A stretch of 64,000 nucleotides of DNA from Sambucus nigra (taxonomy: Eukaryota > Streptophyta > Magnoliopsida > Dipsacales > Adoxaceae), in contig OX422219.1 of assembly GCA_949130495.1 (NCBI GenBank), positions 263,299,111 through 263,363,110 on the forward strand, given 5' to 3'. The notes under the pieces were generated by a model. The model saw only the letters and a list, made by a program, of their open reading frames with translations, had not been told where the DNA came from and did no database searches. A program made the position numbers and the translations under genes. Below are positions 11,695 through 24,944 of this stretch, piece by piece (positions within the stretch are counted from its first letter, which is position 1; each line of letters begins with the position of its first letter).

Positions 11695-13219
11695 TCTATA
11701 CCGGTATAAATATTAAAAAAATTTGAATTATCAAAAACCAAAATGCCTATACAAATCTACCCTCCCATGAATAAATCTGCAAGTTCTCAAATTGTTCTTC
11801 AAAAATATTCGTCAAATCTTCTCAAAGCTTTTCTCATTACGGTGTGCAACATCATGATCTTCAATCTTTGTACCTATACACATGAGATAAAGCAAATACC
11901 TATCGTGCCGTATCGAGTTTTAAATGTTAAAAGAATAATCATTAATAAATCAAATCTTCCCCATAATACAAAAACTCCCCCATAACATGATAATTCTATC
12001 TCCACCTTTGTATGATGACCCCAAATAGATAGATAGCAAGAAACAATAAAAACAAGGAGTGTCACGACAAAATTCATAGCGAACAAAGATCAAGCTACGC
12101 GCATGCAAAGTTATGTCTCAGAAATTTCACAAACTATTTTTTATACAAAAATAGGATACTAAAAATCACACCTTGGATTTAAACTCAAGCAACCAAGTCA
12201 TGGAAACAGAATGTATGGGTGTAAACACATTCGATAGGTAAATAAGCTGAATCAATTATATGTGCATGATGCATGTGTACCCCTAATGAATTAACATCAA
12301 AAGTATCCTTAGGTGTAATGTTGAATTTAGATGACATCGTCTTATACAAATCAACAAATCAGAGTCAAATGATTTCCACACCAATAACGTCCAAAACTAT
12401 TTACCGCTTTTTCAAGACTTTTAAGGACGTGCAAACCCGCTTAAGTCTCTAACCAAACACCCTCATATATATTTTCTTTTTAGAGGTGAATAAACTAAAT
12501 TCTCAAACTTTGGGGAATTAGTGCAAAAACCGAAATGGCCCATAATTAGCATGAATTTCTTTCTATTTCCTTTAAATTTTTTCGGGCTCTTTTAAATCTC
12601 TTTCGACCCCAGATAATAAAATTCCTCATTTTTTTTGGTCCAATTTAAACGGCGGCTTAATCGTAAAGGATAAATGAAAATCTTTCGTTGCCCTTCACCG
12701 TTTTCAAACAAAGCACACAAACTCACAAACGGATCTTACATGCACAACTTTCTTATAGAGTTTTACCGCGCTTCGTTCATTTTAAGGACGGGATTGAAGT
12801 GAAAACACCCAACCAACATGCGATAAGACAAGCACAATAATCAGACAAATTCGTGCATGTGTGCAATAAAGGAAAACATGAGTCAAACATGTAGGAAGTA
12901 ACACTTAATTGCATCTTAATGACTCCAAACATTATAAATCACATGGATGAATTGACATATTGTCTCAAAACACTATAAAATATCACATGAAAAATGGAAT
13001 TATGTTGTGGCTCGGTAATCCTAGGTGTCCATCCATAAATGGTGCAAACAGAATACAAAACCCTTTTGGGCTTTTTCAAAAAAATTTATCAAAATAAAAT
13101 CCTTTTATATTTTTCAAAATGTTTCAAAAGCAAAATTTTATACAAAAAGTACATGTCATTACACTAGCAAATATATATCATGAAACCATAACTAGTGTAT
13201 GACAAACGTGCACACACAC
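11695..13219 (-). other. Array unit 2, non-coding interior
   Basis: About 1.5 kb between gag and the polypurine tract, conserved in all units but without a plausible reading frame. It may carry packaging or structural RNA signals needed for mobilisation in trans; this is inference. Confidence 0.7.
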
Positions 13220-14095
13220 TCATCTATATGATACGGCAAGAGAATAATCATGTGCAAGCAAACGGGAATCAACTTGTCTAAAATCCAGTGCCTCTAAAAG
13301 TGATTTCCTAACCCAAATAGATGTAAAATGACGTGTGGGGGATTTAGGAACCAAGGGAACACTAGACTGAAACTTCCTCGGTCATTTTCCAAGATCAAAA
13401 TAAGAACGCCCAAGGTGACCTTTCCTACAACCATATGAACATGTGCAAACGGGTGGAACGACACCTAAAGTGTGATCTTTTCCAATGTCCTTGGGATTAA
13501 TTGACCCTCTAAATAAAATAATGGTTTTGGCTCTAGCACTAGAAGCATAAGAACAAAACGAGCCATTACCATCACTATCAAACCTACTTGAATCGTTTAA
13601 ATCATTTTTCAACTTCAAAATGTTTGATTCAGGCAACAAATTAGACTCTTTCAAAGATAGGGATTTCATTTTCAAATTTTCAATTAAACTTAATTATTTA
13701 TCATGCTCCCCCTCAATTAAAACAAACTTACCCCTAAGATTCTTTTCACGTGCCGTAAAATCACCGATTAATTTTGTATCCTCGACGACACAAAAGGGAA
13801 CCCGAGAATTTTTTAAGTCCTCTAATTCCTTCTTTAAAACAAGGACTCTCTTATCACTCTTCTTTTTGGAAATTTTCAAAGAATCAAAATCAATACACAA
13901 ATTTCCAAAATGCTCACGACAAATATTACTTTGAGTTTGAAACGCTTGCAAATATTCAATCGCACTTTTAAAGAGAGAATTTTCTTTTTCCAAAACTTTA
14001 ATTCTTTTTCAAAGTTTGAAGATCAAACTTTTTAATTTTTCAGCACGGTCGTGAATTTTTTCAAAAATAGGCTCGTCATTAAATGGGCGTTTCAT
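13220..14095 (-). pseudogene. gag pseudogene, array unit 2 (best preserved)
   Basis: A single 292-codon minus-strand frame from the ATG at 14095 to TGA at 13220, with only in-frame stops breaking it (after KSLIFKL, after EGEHDK and after YFDLGK). Parts in order: a short N-terminus MKRPFNDEP, a coiled coil of about 150 residues, a Ser/Asp-rich linker (SSRFDSDGNGSFCS), a zinc-knuckle region CTCSYGCRKGHLGRSYF (decayed), and a basic tail with SIWVRK. No capsid core precedes the coiled coil, so it is shorter than a full copia gag. An element with only such a gag would depend on enzymes of a relative. The plus-strand copy at 52386-53167 is its closest match here. Confidence 0.78.
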
Positions 14096-14302
14096 TGGAA
14101 AAATTGCGATTTTTCACAAAACTGATTTTTCACAAAAATTAAATGTAACACAATTTTGTGGAAAATAGGAATAAGCGATAAATTAGCGCAACCCGCTCTC
14201 ATATTAATTTGTAAACGTGAGTAGACAATTTGTATTAGAAACTAAATCCTCAAAAAATCCGGATCACACGATAAATTAGCGTAACCCGCTCTGATACCAA
14301 TT

Positions 14303-15435
14303 TGTAAAACGTGTTAATGCGGTGTGTGATATCGATTTTAAATTATTCGCAAGTTTTTGAGTAAACGTTACTTAATTAGAGTCTATTTTTAAACAAACTG
14401 AATTCATCCCCTAAACATGCACCTACTTTTGTGCGTGTCAAATCATAAATAGATAAAGCATGTGGCACAAAGTCCCTTTAGGGTAAAACCTTTCATTTCT
14501 AGAACTTTGAAGAATTCACAAGACCATTGACTTACATACAACCTGATAATCGCCCACATGTGTAACGCATGGTGTATTCATCAAACCTCCATAATAACGG
14601 CTTAAAATAACGTCGGTTGGAATCTCCTGCAAGAACTCCAGGTGGTCAGCAATGAAGAAGAAAACGGCTTCTCCACAAGTGTGAAATTTATAAGGACTCC
14701 CACCAAAATAACATGTAGCTCTCCGGTTGTAGAGTTATCCCCACAAATATTAAACCACGGCAAAGGTGTTTTCTTCAAAACCAAAACAATTAACTTAAGC
14801 ATATTGGGAGTTTTGTGAATTGTAAACAAAGAGGGATTAAACCCTAATAGAAGAAGTCAAAAAGGATTCTTCTTTCGTAGTTTTTCTGTTCTGTAAAATG
14901 CTGGGACTTCTTAATGAAAACGAAACCATTTAATAAGTATTTATAAAAAATCATGTCGCCTCGATATTAGTGCTCATTTGAATGAGATAAGCGTGTAGCT
15001 CGAACGAAGTACACGTGTCGCTCGAACAACTTCTCACGAGATGTCTTTATCCTTTGAACGACAAAAGAAGGTTGTTCGATCAACCTATCAAACGAGATTT
15101 CACGCATGCTTGCACATAATTTCGATACGAATGTGTGGCCGCCAGTTTCGTATTTTTCTGATTTTTTATGAATTAGTTATGATTTTTTCTACGGAAAGGT
15201 GTCCGAGAACAAATTCTTTAGAAAAATATTTGATAAAAAGAACGCAAAACTTTAAGTGAAATGTTAAGGAATTAAAACTCAACCTTACCAAAGTAAACTT
15301 CGTGGAGTCTTTTTGAAGAAGAACTTGATATTCGAATCCGTCTTTGATGCTTGAATGTTCTTGAATGCTCTTCTACGGTCTAGCGGTATAAGACATACTA
15401 AATTGATAATGTACTTAGAAAAAAATGTCCTTACA
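14303..15435 (-). mobile_element. Array LTR 2
   Basis: 1133 bp. PBS on the minus strand TTGGTATCAGAGC at 14288-14300, a perfect match to the initiator tRNA-Met type. Palindrome centres at 14979.5, 15001.5, 15023.5, 15055.5 and 15077.5 (22, 22, 32, 22). The TATA box TATAAATA (minus) is at 14938-14945, 28 bp from the nearest palindrome. It groups with LTR1 by shared variants such as GTGTATTCATCAAACC. Confidence 0.88.
14938..14945 (-). promoter_or_regulatory. TATA box of the array LTR (example from LTR 2)
   Basis: TATAAATA on the minus strand, directly downstream of the palindrome cluster. The same position holds a TATA-like sequence in the other LTRs and in the plus-strand copies (51712-51719, 54991-54998). 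It marks the probable U3/R promoter. Confidence 0.7.
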
Positions 15436-15449
15436 AATCTCCCCCTATG

Positions 15450-16789
15450 TCTATGCCGGTACAAATATAAAAAAAAATGAATTATCAAAAACCAAAATGC
15501 CTATACAAATCTACCCTCCCATGAATAAATCTGTAAGTTCTCAAATTGTTCTTCAAAAATCTTCGTCAAATCTTCTCAAAGCTTTTCTCATCACGGTGTG
15601 CAACATCATGATCTTTAATTTTATACCTATACACATGACCCATCGTGACGCATCGAAATTGAACAGATAAAAGAATAATCATTAATAAATCAAATCTTCG
15701 CCATAATGCAAAAACTCCCCCATAACATTATAATTATATCTCCACCTTTTTATGATGTCACCAAATGGACAGATTGGAAGAAAGAATAAAAACATGGGCT
15801 GTCACGACAAAATGCATTGCAAACAAAGATCAAGCTACGCGCATGCAAAGTTATGTCTCAAAAATTTCACAAACTATTTTTTATTTTTCAATTTTTTATA
15901 CAAAAATAGGATACAAAAAATTACACCATGGATTTAAACTCAAGAAACCAAGCCATGGAAATGGAATGTATGGGTTTGAACACATTCAATAGGTAAATAA
16001 ACTCAATCAATCATATGTTCATGATGAATGTGTACCCCTAATGAATGAACATCAGAAGTACCCTTAGGTGTAAAAAATTGTTGAATTTAGATGACATCGT
16101 CTTATACAAATCAACAAATCAAAGTCAAATGATTTCCACACCAATAACGTCCAAAATAATTAAGCGTTTTTTCAAGACTTTTAAGGACGTGCAAACCCGT
16201 TTAAGTCTCCAACCAAACACCCTCAAATATATTTTCTTTTTAGAGGTGAATAAACTAAATTCTCAAACTTTGGAGAATTGGTGCAAAAACCTAAATGGCC
16301 CATAATTGGCATGAATTTATTTTTATTGCCTTTAAATTTTTTCGAGCTCTTTTAAACCTCTTTGGACCCCGGATAATAAAATTCCTCAATTTTTTATGTC
16401 CAATTTAAACGGCGTCTTAATCGCAAAGGATAAATGAAAATCTTTCGTAGCCCTTCACCATTTTCAAACAAAGCACACAAACTCACAAATGGTTCTTACA
16501 TGAACAACTTTCTTATCAAGTTTTATCGTGCTTGGTTTGTTTTAAGGACATGATTGAAGTGAAAACATCCAACCAACATGTGATAAGACAAGCACAATAA
16601 TCAAATAAATCTGTGCACGTGTGAAATAAAGGAAATCATGAGTCAAACATGTAGGAAGTAACACTTAATTAAATCTTAATGACTCCAAACATTATAAAGA
16701 ACATGGATGAATTGACCTATTTTCTCAAAACACTATCCTATAGTCACATGAAAAATGAAATGATGTTGTGACTCGGTCATCCTAAGTGT
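15450..16789 (-). other. Array unit 3, non-coding interior
   Basis: Homologous to 11695-13219. At about 16788 some 390 bp present in other units are missing, including the gag 3' end, so this unit is shorter (3.3 kb). Confidence 0.7.
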
Positions 16790-17397
16790 CCTTTCCAACA
16801 ACTATGTGAACATGTGCAAACAGGTGGAACGACACCTAAAGTGTTATATTTTCTATTGTCCTTGGGATTAATTGACCCTCCAAAACAAATAATGGTTTTG
16901 GCTTTAGCACTAGAAGCATGAGAACAAAACGAGCCATTACCATCACTATCAAATCTACTTGAATCGTTTAAATCATTTTTCAACTTCAAATATTTGATTG
17001 AAGCCACAAATTAGACTCTTCCAAAGATAGGGATTTATTTTTGAAATTTTCAATTAAACTTAACAGTTTATCACGCTCCCCCACAATTAAAACAAACTTA
17101 TCCCTAAGAGTCTTTTCACATGACGAAAAATCATTGATTAATATTTTATCCGCGACGGCACAAACGGGAACCCTAGAATTTTTTAAGTCCTCTAATTCCT
17201 TCTTTAAAACAAGGACTCTCTCATCTCTCTCTTTGAGTTTGAAACGTTTGCAAATATTCAATTTTACTTTTATAGAGAGAATTTTATTTTTCCAAAACTT
17301 TAATTCTTTTGCAAAGTTTCAAATTCAAACTTTTTAATTTTTCAGCACGGTCGTGAACTTTTTCAAAAATAGGCTCCTCATTAAATGGGCGTTCCAT
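16790..17397 (-). pseudogene. gag pseudogene, array unit 3 (two deletions)
   Basis: Starts at the ATG at 17397. A deletion of roughly 80 bp near 17226 removes part of the coiled coil, and the C-terminus ends at the deletion near 16790 just after the first half of the zinc knuckle (VVPPVCTCSH). Coiled-coil blocks LKKELEDLKNS and NFKNKSLSLEES are readable. Confidence 0.65.
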
Positions 17398-17602
17398 TGG
17401 AAAAATTGTGGTTTTTCAAAAACTGATTTTTCAAAAAAAATAAACATAATTTTTTTTTGTGGAAAATAGGAATACGCGATAAATTTGTACAACCTGCTCC
17501 GTTTCCAATTTTTAAACGTGAGTAGACAAATTGTATCAGAAACGAAATCCTCAAAAAATTGGACCATGCGATAAATTAGCATAACCCGCTCTGATACCAA
17601 TT

Positions 17603-18748
17603 TGTAAAACGTGGTAATGCGGTGTGTTATATCGATTTAAAATTATTCGCAATTTTTCGAGTAAACCGTATTTAATTAGAGTCTATTTTTAAACAAAATT
17701 AATTCAGCCCCCTAAATATGCACCTACGTGTATGCGTGTCAAACCATAAATAGATAAAGCATGTGACACAAAGTTAAGGAAAAACCCCTTTCGGGTAAAA
17801 CCTTTTATTTCTAGAAATTTGAAGAATTCACAAGACCATTGACTTACATACAACCTGATAATCGGCCACAAGTGTAAAGCCTGGTGTCTACGTCAAAACT
17901 CCAAAGCAACGGCTAGAAATAACATCGGCTGGAATCTCTCGCAAGAACTCCAGGTGGTCAGCAATGAAGAAGAAAACGGCTTCTCCACAAGTGTGAACTT
18001 TATAAAGACTCCCTCTATAATATCACGTAGCTCTCCGGTTGTAGAGTTATCCCCCAAAAGATTAAACCATAGCAAAGGTGTGTTCTTCAAAACCAAAACA
18101 ATTCACTAAAGCATATTGGGAGTTTTGTGAATCGTAAACAATGCGGGATTAAACTCTGAAAGAAGAAGTCAAAAATGATTCTGCTTTCGCAATTTTTTTT
18201 GTTCTGTAAAATGCTGGGACTTCTTAATGAAAATGAAACCATTTGATATGTATTTATAGAAAATCACGTCGCCTCGGTATTAGAGATTGTTCGAACAAGA
18301 TAAGCGTGTCGCTCGAACAAACTACACGTGTCGCTCGAATGACTTCTCACTAGATGTCTATGTCGTTTGAAAGACAAAAGCAGGTCGTTCAAACGACCTA
18401 TCAAACAAGATTCAACGTATGCTTGTAGACAATTTCGATATGAACGCGTGGCTGCCAATTTCATAATTTTTTGGTTTTTTATGAATTAGTTATGATTTTT
18501 AATACGAAAAGGTGTCCGAGAACGAAATATTTAGAAAAATATTTGATAAAAATATCCCAACACTTTATGTGAAATGCTAAGGAATTAAAACAGAACCTTA
18601 CCAAAGTAAACTACGTGGAGTCTTTTTGAAGAAGAACTTGATATTCGGCTCTGTCTTTGATGCTTGAATGTTCTTGAATGCTCTTCGACGGTGTAGTGGA
18701 ATAAGACATAATAATTTGATATCGGACTTATAAAAATATGTCCTTTCA
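17603..18748 (-). mobile_element. Array LTR 3
   Basis: 1146 bp, PBS at 17588-17600 (minus), polypurine tract with one change at 18749-18762, and a palindrome cluster at about 18290-18415. It groups with LTR4 by shared variants (AAAGTTAAGGAAAAA and a leader starting GTGTCTACGTC/GTGTCTTCGTC). Confidence 0.85.
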
Positions 18749-18762
18749 AATCTCCCCCAATG

Positions 18763-20289
18763 TCTATGTCGGGACATACATAAAAAAAATCCGAATTATC
18801 AAAAACCAAAATGCCTATAAAAATCTACATTCCCATGAATAAATCTGCAAGTTCTCAAACTGTTCTTCAAAACACTTCGTCAAATCTTCTCAAAGATTTT
18901 CTCATCAGGGTGTGCAACATCATGATCTTCAATCTTTGTATCTACACGCATGAGATAAAGAAAATACCTATCGTGACGCATCGAGTTTGAAAGGATAAAA
19001 TAATAATCATTAATAAATCAAATCTCACCCATAACATGATAATTCTTTCTCCCCCTTTTGATAATGTCCCCAAATATAGCGATAGGAAGAAACAATAAAA
19101 ACATGGAGCGTCATGACAAAATGCATAGCAAACAAAGATCAAGAAATGCGCATGCAACGGTATGTCTAAAAAATTTCACAAACTATTTTTGATTTTTTAA
19201 TTTTTTTATACCAAAATAGGATACTAAAAATCACACCATGGATTTAAACTCAAGTAACCAAGTCATGGAAACGGAATGTGTGGGTGTGAACACTTTCGAT
19301 AGGTAAATAAACTCAATCAATCATATGTGCATGATGCATGTGTACCCCTAACGAATGAACATTAAAAGTATCCTTTGGTGTAAAAATTTGTTGAATTTAG
19401 ATGATATAGTCTTAGACAAATCAACAAATCAAAGTCAAATGATTTCCACACCAATAACGTCCAAAACTATTTAGCAATTTTTCAGGACTTTTAAGGACGT
19501 TAAAACCCGTTTAAGTCTCCACCCAAACACCCTCATATATATATTATTTTGAGAGATGAATAAACTAAATTCTCAAACTTTGGAGAATTGGTGGAAAAAC
19601 TTAAATGGCCCATAATTGGCATGAATTTCTTTTTATTGCCTTAAAATTTTTTCGATGTCTTTTAAACCTCTTTGGACCCCAAATAATAAAATTCCTCCAT
19701 TTTTTAGGTCCAATTTAAATGGTGGCTTAATCGCAAAGGATAAACAAAAATCTTTCGTAGCCCTTCACCGTTTTCAAATAAAGCACACAAACTCACAAAC
19801 GGCTCTTACATGCACAACTTTCTTATCAAGTTTTAACCCGCTTGGTTCATTTTAAGGACAATATTGAAGTGAAAACACCCAACCAACATGTGATAAGACA
19901 AGCACAATAATCAAACAAATCTGTGCATGTGTGCAATAAAGGAAATTATGAGTCAAACAAGTAGGAAGTAACACTTAATTACGTCTTAATGACTCCAAAC
20001 ATTATAAAGCACATGGATGAATTGACCTATTGTCTCAAAACAATATCAAACAGTCACATGAAAATTGGAATTATTTTGTGACTCGGTCATCCTAAGTGTC
20101 CATCCATAAATGGTGCAAACAAAATACGAAACGCTTTTTGGATTTTTCAAAAAAATTTATCAAAATAAAATATTTTTGTATTTTTCAAAAAGAAAAAATT
20201 TATACAAAAACTACATGTCATTACACTAGCAGATATATATCATTAAACCATAACTAGTGTGTGACAAACATGCAAACACAATCATATGT
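18763..20289 (-). other. Array unit 4, non-coding interior
   Basis: Conserved non-coding interior as in the other units. Nothing else seen. Confidence 0.7.
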
Positions 20290-21152
20290 ATGACATGACA
20301 AGAGAAGAATCATGTGCAAGCAAACGGGAATAAACTTGTCTAAAATCTAGAGCCTCTAAAAGTGATTTCCTAACCCAAATTGATGTGAAACGATGTGTGG
20401 GGGATTTAGGAACCAATGGAACACTAGACATAAACTTCCTTAGAAATTTTCCATGATCAAAACAAAAATGCCTAAGGTGACCTTTCCTACCACAATATGA
20501 ACTTGTGTTAATGGGTAGAACGACACCTAAAGTGTGATCTTTTTAATGTCCTTGGATTAATTGACCCTATAAAATAAATAATGGTTTTGGCTTTAGCACT
20601 AGAAGTATGAGAACAAAACGAGCCATTACCATCACTATCAAACCTACTTGAATCGTTTAAATCGTTTTTCAACTTTAAAATATTTGATTCAAGCAACAAG
20701 ATAGATTCTTCCAAAGACATGGATTTCTTTTTAATATTTTCAATTAAACTTAACATTTATCACGCTACCCCTTAATGAAAACAAACTTATCCCTAAGAGT
20801 CTTTTCACATGCCATAAAATCATCAATTAATTTATTATCCTCGACGGCACAAACGGGAACCTAGAATTTTTTAATTCCTCTAATTCCTTCTCTAAAACAA
20901 GGACTCTCTCACCACTCTTGTTTTTGGCAATTTTAAAAGAATCAAAATCAATACACAAATTACCAAAATGCTCATGAAAAATATTACTTTGAGTTTGAAA
21001 CGCTTTTAAATATTCAATCTTACTTTTAAAGAGAGAATTTTCTTTTTCCAAAACTTTAATTATTTTGGAATGTTTAAAATTGAAACTTTTAATTTTTTAG
21101 TACGGTCGTGAACTTTTTCAAAAATAGTCTCCTCATTAAATGGGCGTTCCAT
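20290..21152 (-). pseudogene. gag pseudogene, array unit 4
   Basis: ATG at 21152. The coiled coil (EKENSLFKSKIEYLKAF, LEKELEELKNS) is readable, but small deletions near 20860 and 20755 shift the frame, and another near 20550 separates the SDGNGSFCSH linker from the knuckle region. End assigned by alignment with unit 2. Confidence 0.62.
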
Positions 21153-21360
21153 TGGAAAAATTACTATTTTTCACAAAACTGATTTTTCAAAAAAAAATCA
21201 ATATCACACAATTTTGTGAAAAATTGGAATACGCGATAAATTAGCACAACCTGCTCTGATACCAATTTATAAAAGTGAGTAGGGAAATTGTATCAGAAAC
21301 TAAATCCTCAAAAAATCAGGATCATGTGATAAATTAGCATAACCCGCTCTAATACCAATT

Positions 21361-22504
21361 TATAAAACGTGTTAATGCGGTGTGTTATATCGATTTAAAA
21401 TTATTCGCAAGTTTCCGAGTAAACCGTATTTAATTAGAGTCTATTTTTAAACAAACTTAATTCAGCCCCTAAATATGCACCTACGTGTATGTGTGTCAAA
21501 CCATAAATAGATAAAGCATGTGACACAAAGTTAAGGAAAAAAACCCTTTCGGGTAAAACCTTTTATTTCTAGAACTTTGAAGAATTCACAAGACCATTGA
21601 CTTACATACAACATGATAATCGGCCGCAAGTGTAACGCCTAGTGTCTTCGTCAAAACTCCAAAGCAACGACTAGAAATAACGTCGGCTGGAATCTCCCGC
21701 AAGAACTCCAGGTGGTCAACAATGAAGAAGAAAACGGCTTCTCTACAAGTGTGAACTTTATAAGGACTCCCTCCACAATAGCACGTAGCTCTCTGGTTGT
21801 AGAGTTATCCCCACAAAGATTAAACCACAAAAAAGGTGTGTTCTTCAAAACCAAAACAATTCACTAAAGCATATTGGGAGTTTTGTGAATTGGAAACAAG
21901 GAGGGATTAAACTCTAAAATAATAAGTCAAAAAGGATTCTGCTTTCGCAGTTTTTTTGTTTCGTAAAACGCTTGGACTTCATAGTGAAAACGAAACCATT
22001 TAATTAGTATTTATAGAAAATCGCGTCGCCACGATATTAGACCTCGTTCGAACGAGATAAGCGTGTCGCTCGAACGAAGTACACATGTCGCTCGAATGAC
22101 TTCCGACGAAATGTCTATGTCGTTTGAATGACAAAAGTAGGTCGTTCGAATGACCTATCAAACAAGATTCCATGTATGCTTGTAGACAATTTCGATACGA
22201 ACGTGTGGCTACCAATTTTGTAATTTTCTGATTTTTTATGAATTAGTTATTATTTTTTCTACAGAAAGGTGTCCGAGAACAAAATCTTTAGAAAAATATT
22301 TGATAAAAATATCCCAACACATTATGTGAAATGATAAGGAATTAAAACTCAACCTTACCAAAGCAAACTTCGCGGAGTCTTTTTGTAGAAGAACTTGATA
22401 TTCGGATCCGTCTTTGATGCTTGAATGTTCTTGAATGCTCTTCGACAGTGTAGTGGTATAAGACATAATAAATTGATATCGGACTTATAAAAAATGTCCT
22501 TACA
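21361..22504 (-). mobile_element. Array LTR 4
   Basis: 1144 bp between the PBS (21348-21360, one change) and the polypurine tract at 22505. The palindrome cluster at about 22044-22165 includes a 14-bp perfect copy CTCGTTCGAACGAG. Confidence 0.85.
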
Positions 22505-22518
22505 AATCTCCCCCTATG

Positions 22519-24056
22519 TCTATGCCGGTACAAATATAAAAAAAATGAATTATCAAAAACCAAAATGCCTATACAAATCTAACCTCCTATGAATAAATCT
22601 ACAAGTTCTCAAACTGTTCTTCAAATATGTTCGTCAAAGCTTCTCAAAGCTTTTCTCATCAGGGTGTGCAACATCACGATCTTCAATATTTATACCTACA
22701 CATATGAGATAAAGGAAATACCTGTCATGATGCATCGAGTTTGAAATTATAAAAGAATAATCATTAATAAATCAAACCTCCCCCATAATGAAAAAATTCC
22801 CCCATAACATGATAATTCTTCCCCCCCCCCCCCCTTTTTATGATGTCCCCAAATAGACATATAAGAAGAAACAATCAAAACATAGAGTGTCATGACAAAA
22901 TGCATAGGAAACAAAGATCAAGCTACACGCATGCAAAGGTATGTCTAAAAAATTTCAAAAACTATTTTTGATTGTTTAATTTTTTATACAAAAATAAGAT
23001 ACTAAAAAACACACCATGGATTTAAACTCAAGCAACCGAGTCATGGAAACAAAATTTATGGGTTTGAACATATTCGATAGGTAAATAAACTCAATCAATC
23101 ATATGTGCGTGATGCATGTGTACCCCTAACGAATGAACATCGAATGTATCATTTGGTGTAAAAATTTGTTGAATCTAGATGACATCATCATATACAAATC
23201 AACAAATCAAAGTCAAATGATTTCCACACCAATAACGTCCAAAACTATTTAGCCCTTCTTCAAGACTTTTAAGGATGAGCAAACCCGTTTAAGTCTCTAA
23301 CCAAACACCCTCAAATATATATTCTTTTTAGAGGTGAATAAACTAAATTCTAAAACTTTGGAGAATTGGTGCAAAAACCTAAACGGCCCATAATTGGCAT
23401 GAATTTCTTTTTATCGCCTTTAAATTTTTTCGGTCTCATTTAAACCTCTTTGGACTCCGGATAATAAAATTCCTCAATTCTTTAGGTCCAATTTAAATGG
23501 CGACTTAATCGCAAAGGATAAATGAAAATCTTTTGTAGCCCTTCACCGTTTTCAAACAAAGCACACAAACTCACAAACGGCTCTTACATGCACAACTTTC
23601 TTATCAACTTTTATCGTGCTTCATTCGTTTTAAGGACAGGATTGAATTCAAAACACCCAACCAACATGTGATAAGACAAGAACAATAATCAAACAAATTC
23701 GTGCATGTGTGCAATAAAGGAAATCATGAGTCAAACATGTAGGAAGTAACACTTAATTACATCTTAATGACTCCAAACATTATAAAGCACATGGATGAAT
23801 TGACCCACTGTCTCAAAACACTATCAAATAGTCACATGAAAATTGGAATGATGTTGTGACTCGGTCATCCTAAGTGTCCATCCATAAACAGTGCAAACAA
23901 AGTACGAAACATTTTTGGATTTTTCAAAAAAAAATATCAAAATAAAATCTTTCTGTATTTTTCAAAAGCAAAAATTTGTTCAAAAAGTACAAGTCATTAC
24001 ACTAGAAAATATATATCATAAAACCATAATTAGTGTATGACAAGCATGCAAACACA
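22519..24056 (-). other. Array unit 5, non-coding interior
   Basis: Same interior as the other units, with a 14-base C run at 22821-22834. No coding potential. Confidence 0.7.
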
Positions 24057-24762
24057 ATCATCTATATGATATGGCAAGAGAAGAATCATGTGCAATCAAA
24101 CGCGAATGAACTTGTCTAAAATCTAGTGCGTCTAAAAGTGATTTCCTAACCCAAATAGATGTGAAACGACGTGTGGCGGATTTAGGAACTAAGGGAACAC
24201 TAGACATAAACCTCCTTAGAAATTTTCCAAGATCAAAACAAAAACGCCTAAGTGGCCTTTCCTACCACAATATGAACATGTGTAAACGGGTGGAACGACA
24301 CCTAAAGTGTGATATTTTCGAATGTCCTTGGGATTAATTGACCCTCTAAAACAATTAATGGTTTTGGCTTTAGTACTAGAAGCAAGAGAACAAAATGAGT
24401 CATTACCATCACTATCAAACCTACTTGAATCGTTTAAATCATTTTTCAACTTCAAAATATTTGATTCAAGCAACAAATTAGACTTTTCCAAAGACAGGGA
24501 TTTCTATTTCAAATTTTCAAATAAACTTAGCAGTTTATCACGCTCCCCCTCAATTAAAACAAACTTATCCCTAAGAGTATTTTCACGTGCCATAAAATTA
24601 TCGATTTATTTTTTTATCCTCGACAGCACAAAGGGGAACCATAGAATTTTCTTTTTCCAAAACTTAAAATTCTTTTGAAATATTTCAAATTCAAACTTTT
24701 TAATTTTCATCACGGTCGTGAACTTTTTCAAAAATAGGATCCTCATTAAATGGGAGTTCCAT
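24057..24762 (-). pseudogene. gag pseudogene, array unit 5
   Basis: ATG at 24762. A deletion near 24650 removes most of the coiled coil. The linker (SSRFDSDGNDSFCS) and a zinc knuckle with intact spacing up to the His (CSYCGRKGHL) remain, after which the frame is shifted by one base. Confidence 0.62.
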
Positions 24763-24939
24763 TGGAAAAATTGCGATTTTTCTCAAAACTGATTTTTCAA
24801 AAAAAGTCAATATCACACAATTTTTAAGAAAATAGGAATACGCGATAAATTAGCGCAACCCTCTCTGATACCAATTTGTAAATATGAGTAGAAAAATTGT
24901 ATCAGAAAGTAAATCCTTGAAAAATTAGGATCACCCGAT

Positions 24940-24944
24940 AAATT
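24940..24944 (+). other. Target-site duplication of Tekay B (partner 44445-44449)
   Basis: AAATT left and TAATT right; intact array units read GATAAATTAGCG here, so the right copy has one mutation. Confidence 0.7.

Noticed and set aside
13620..13934. Plus-strand frames opposite the array gag copies (also at 9821, 17041, 24322)
   Set aside because: They recur only as complements of the minus-strand gag; the coiled coil and zinc knuckle are on the minus strand.
14288..14300. Possible tRNA gene
   Set aside because: Only the short complement of a tRNA 3' end is present, in the position of a primer-binding site; no cloverleaf around it.
8108..24944. Array as a conventional satellite
   Set aside because: Each unit has LTR ends, PBS, PPT and gag remains in retrotransposon order, so it is an element array even if it behaves like a satellite.
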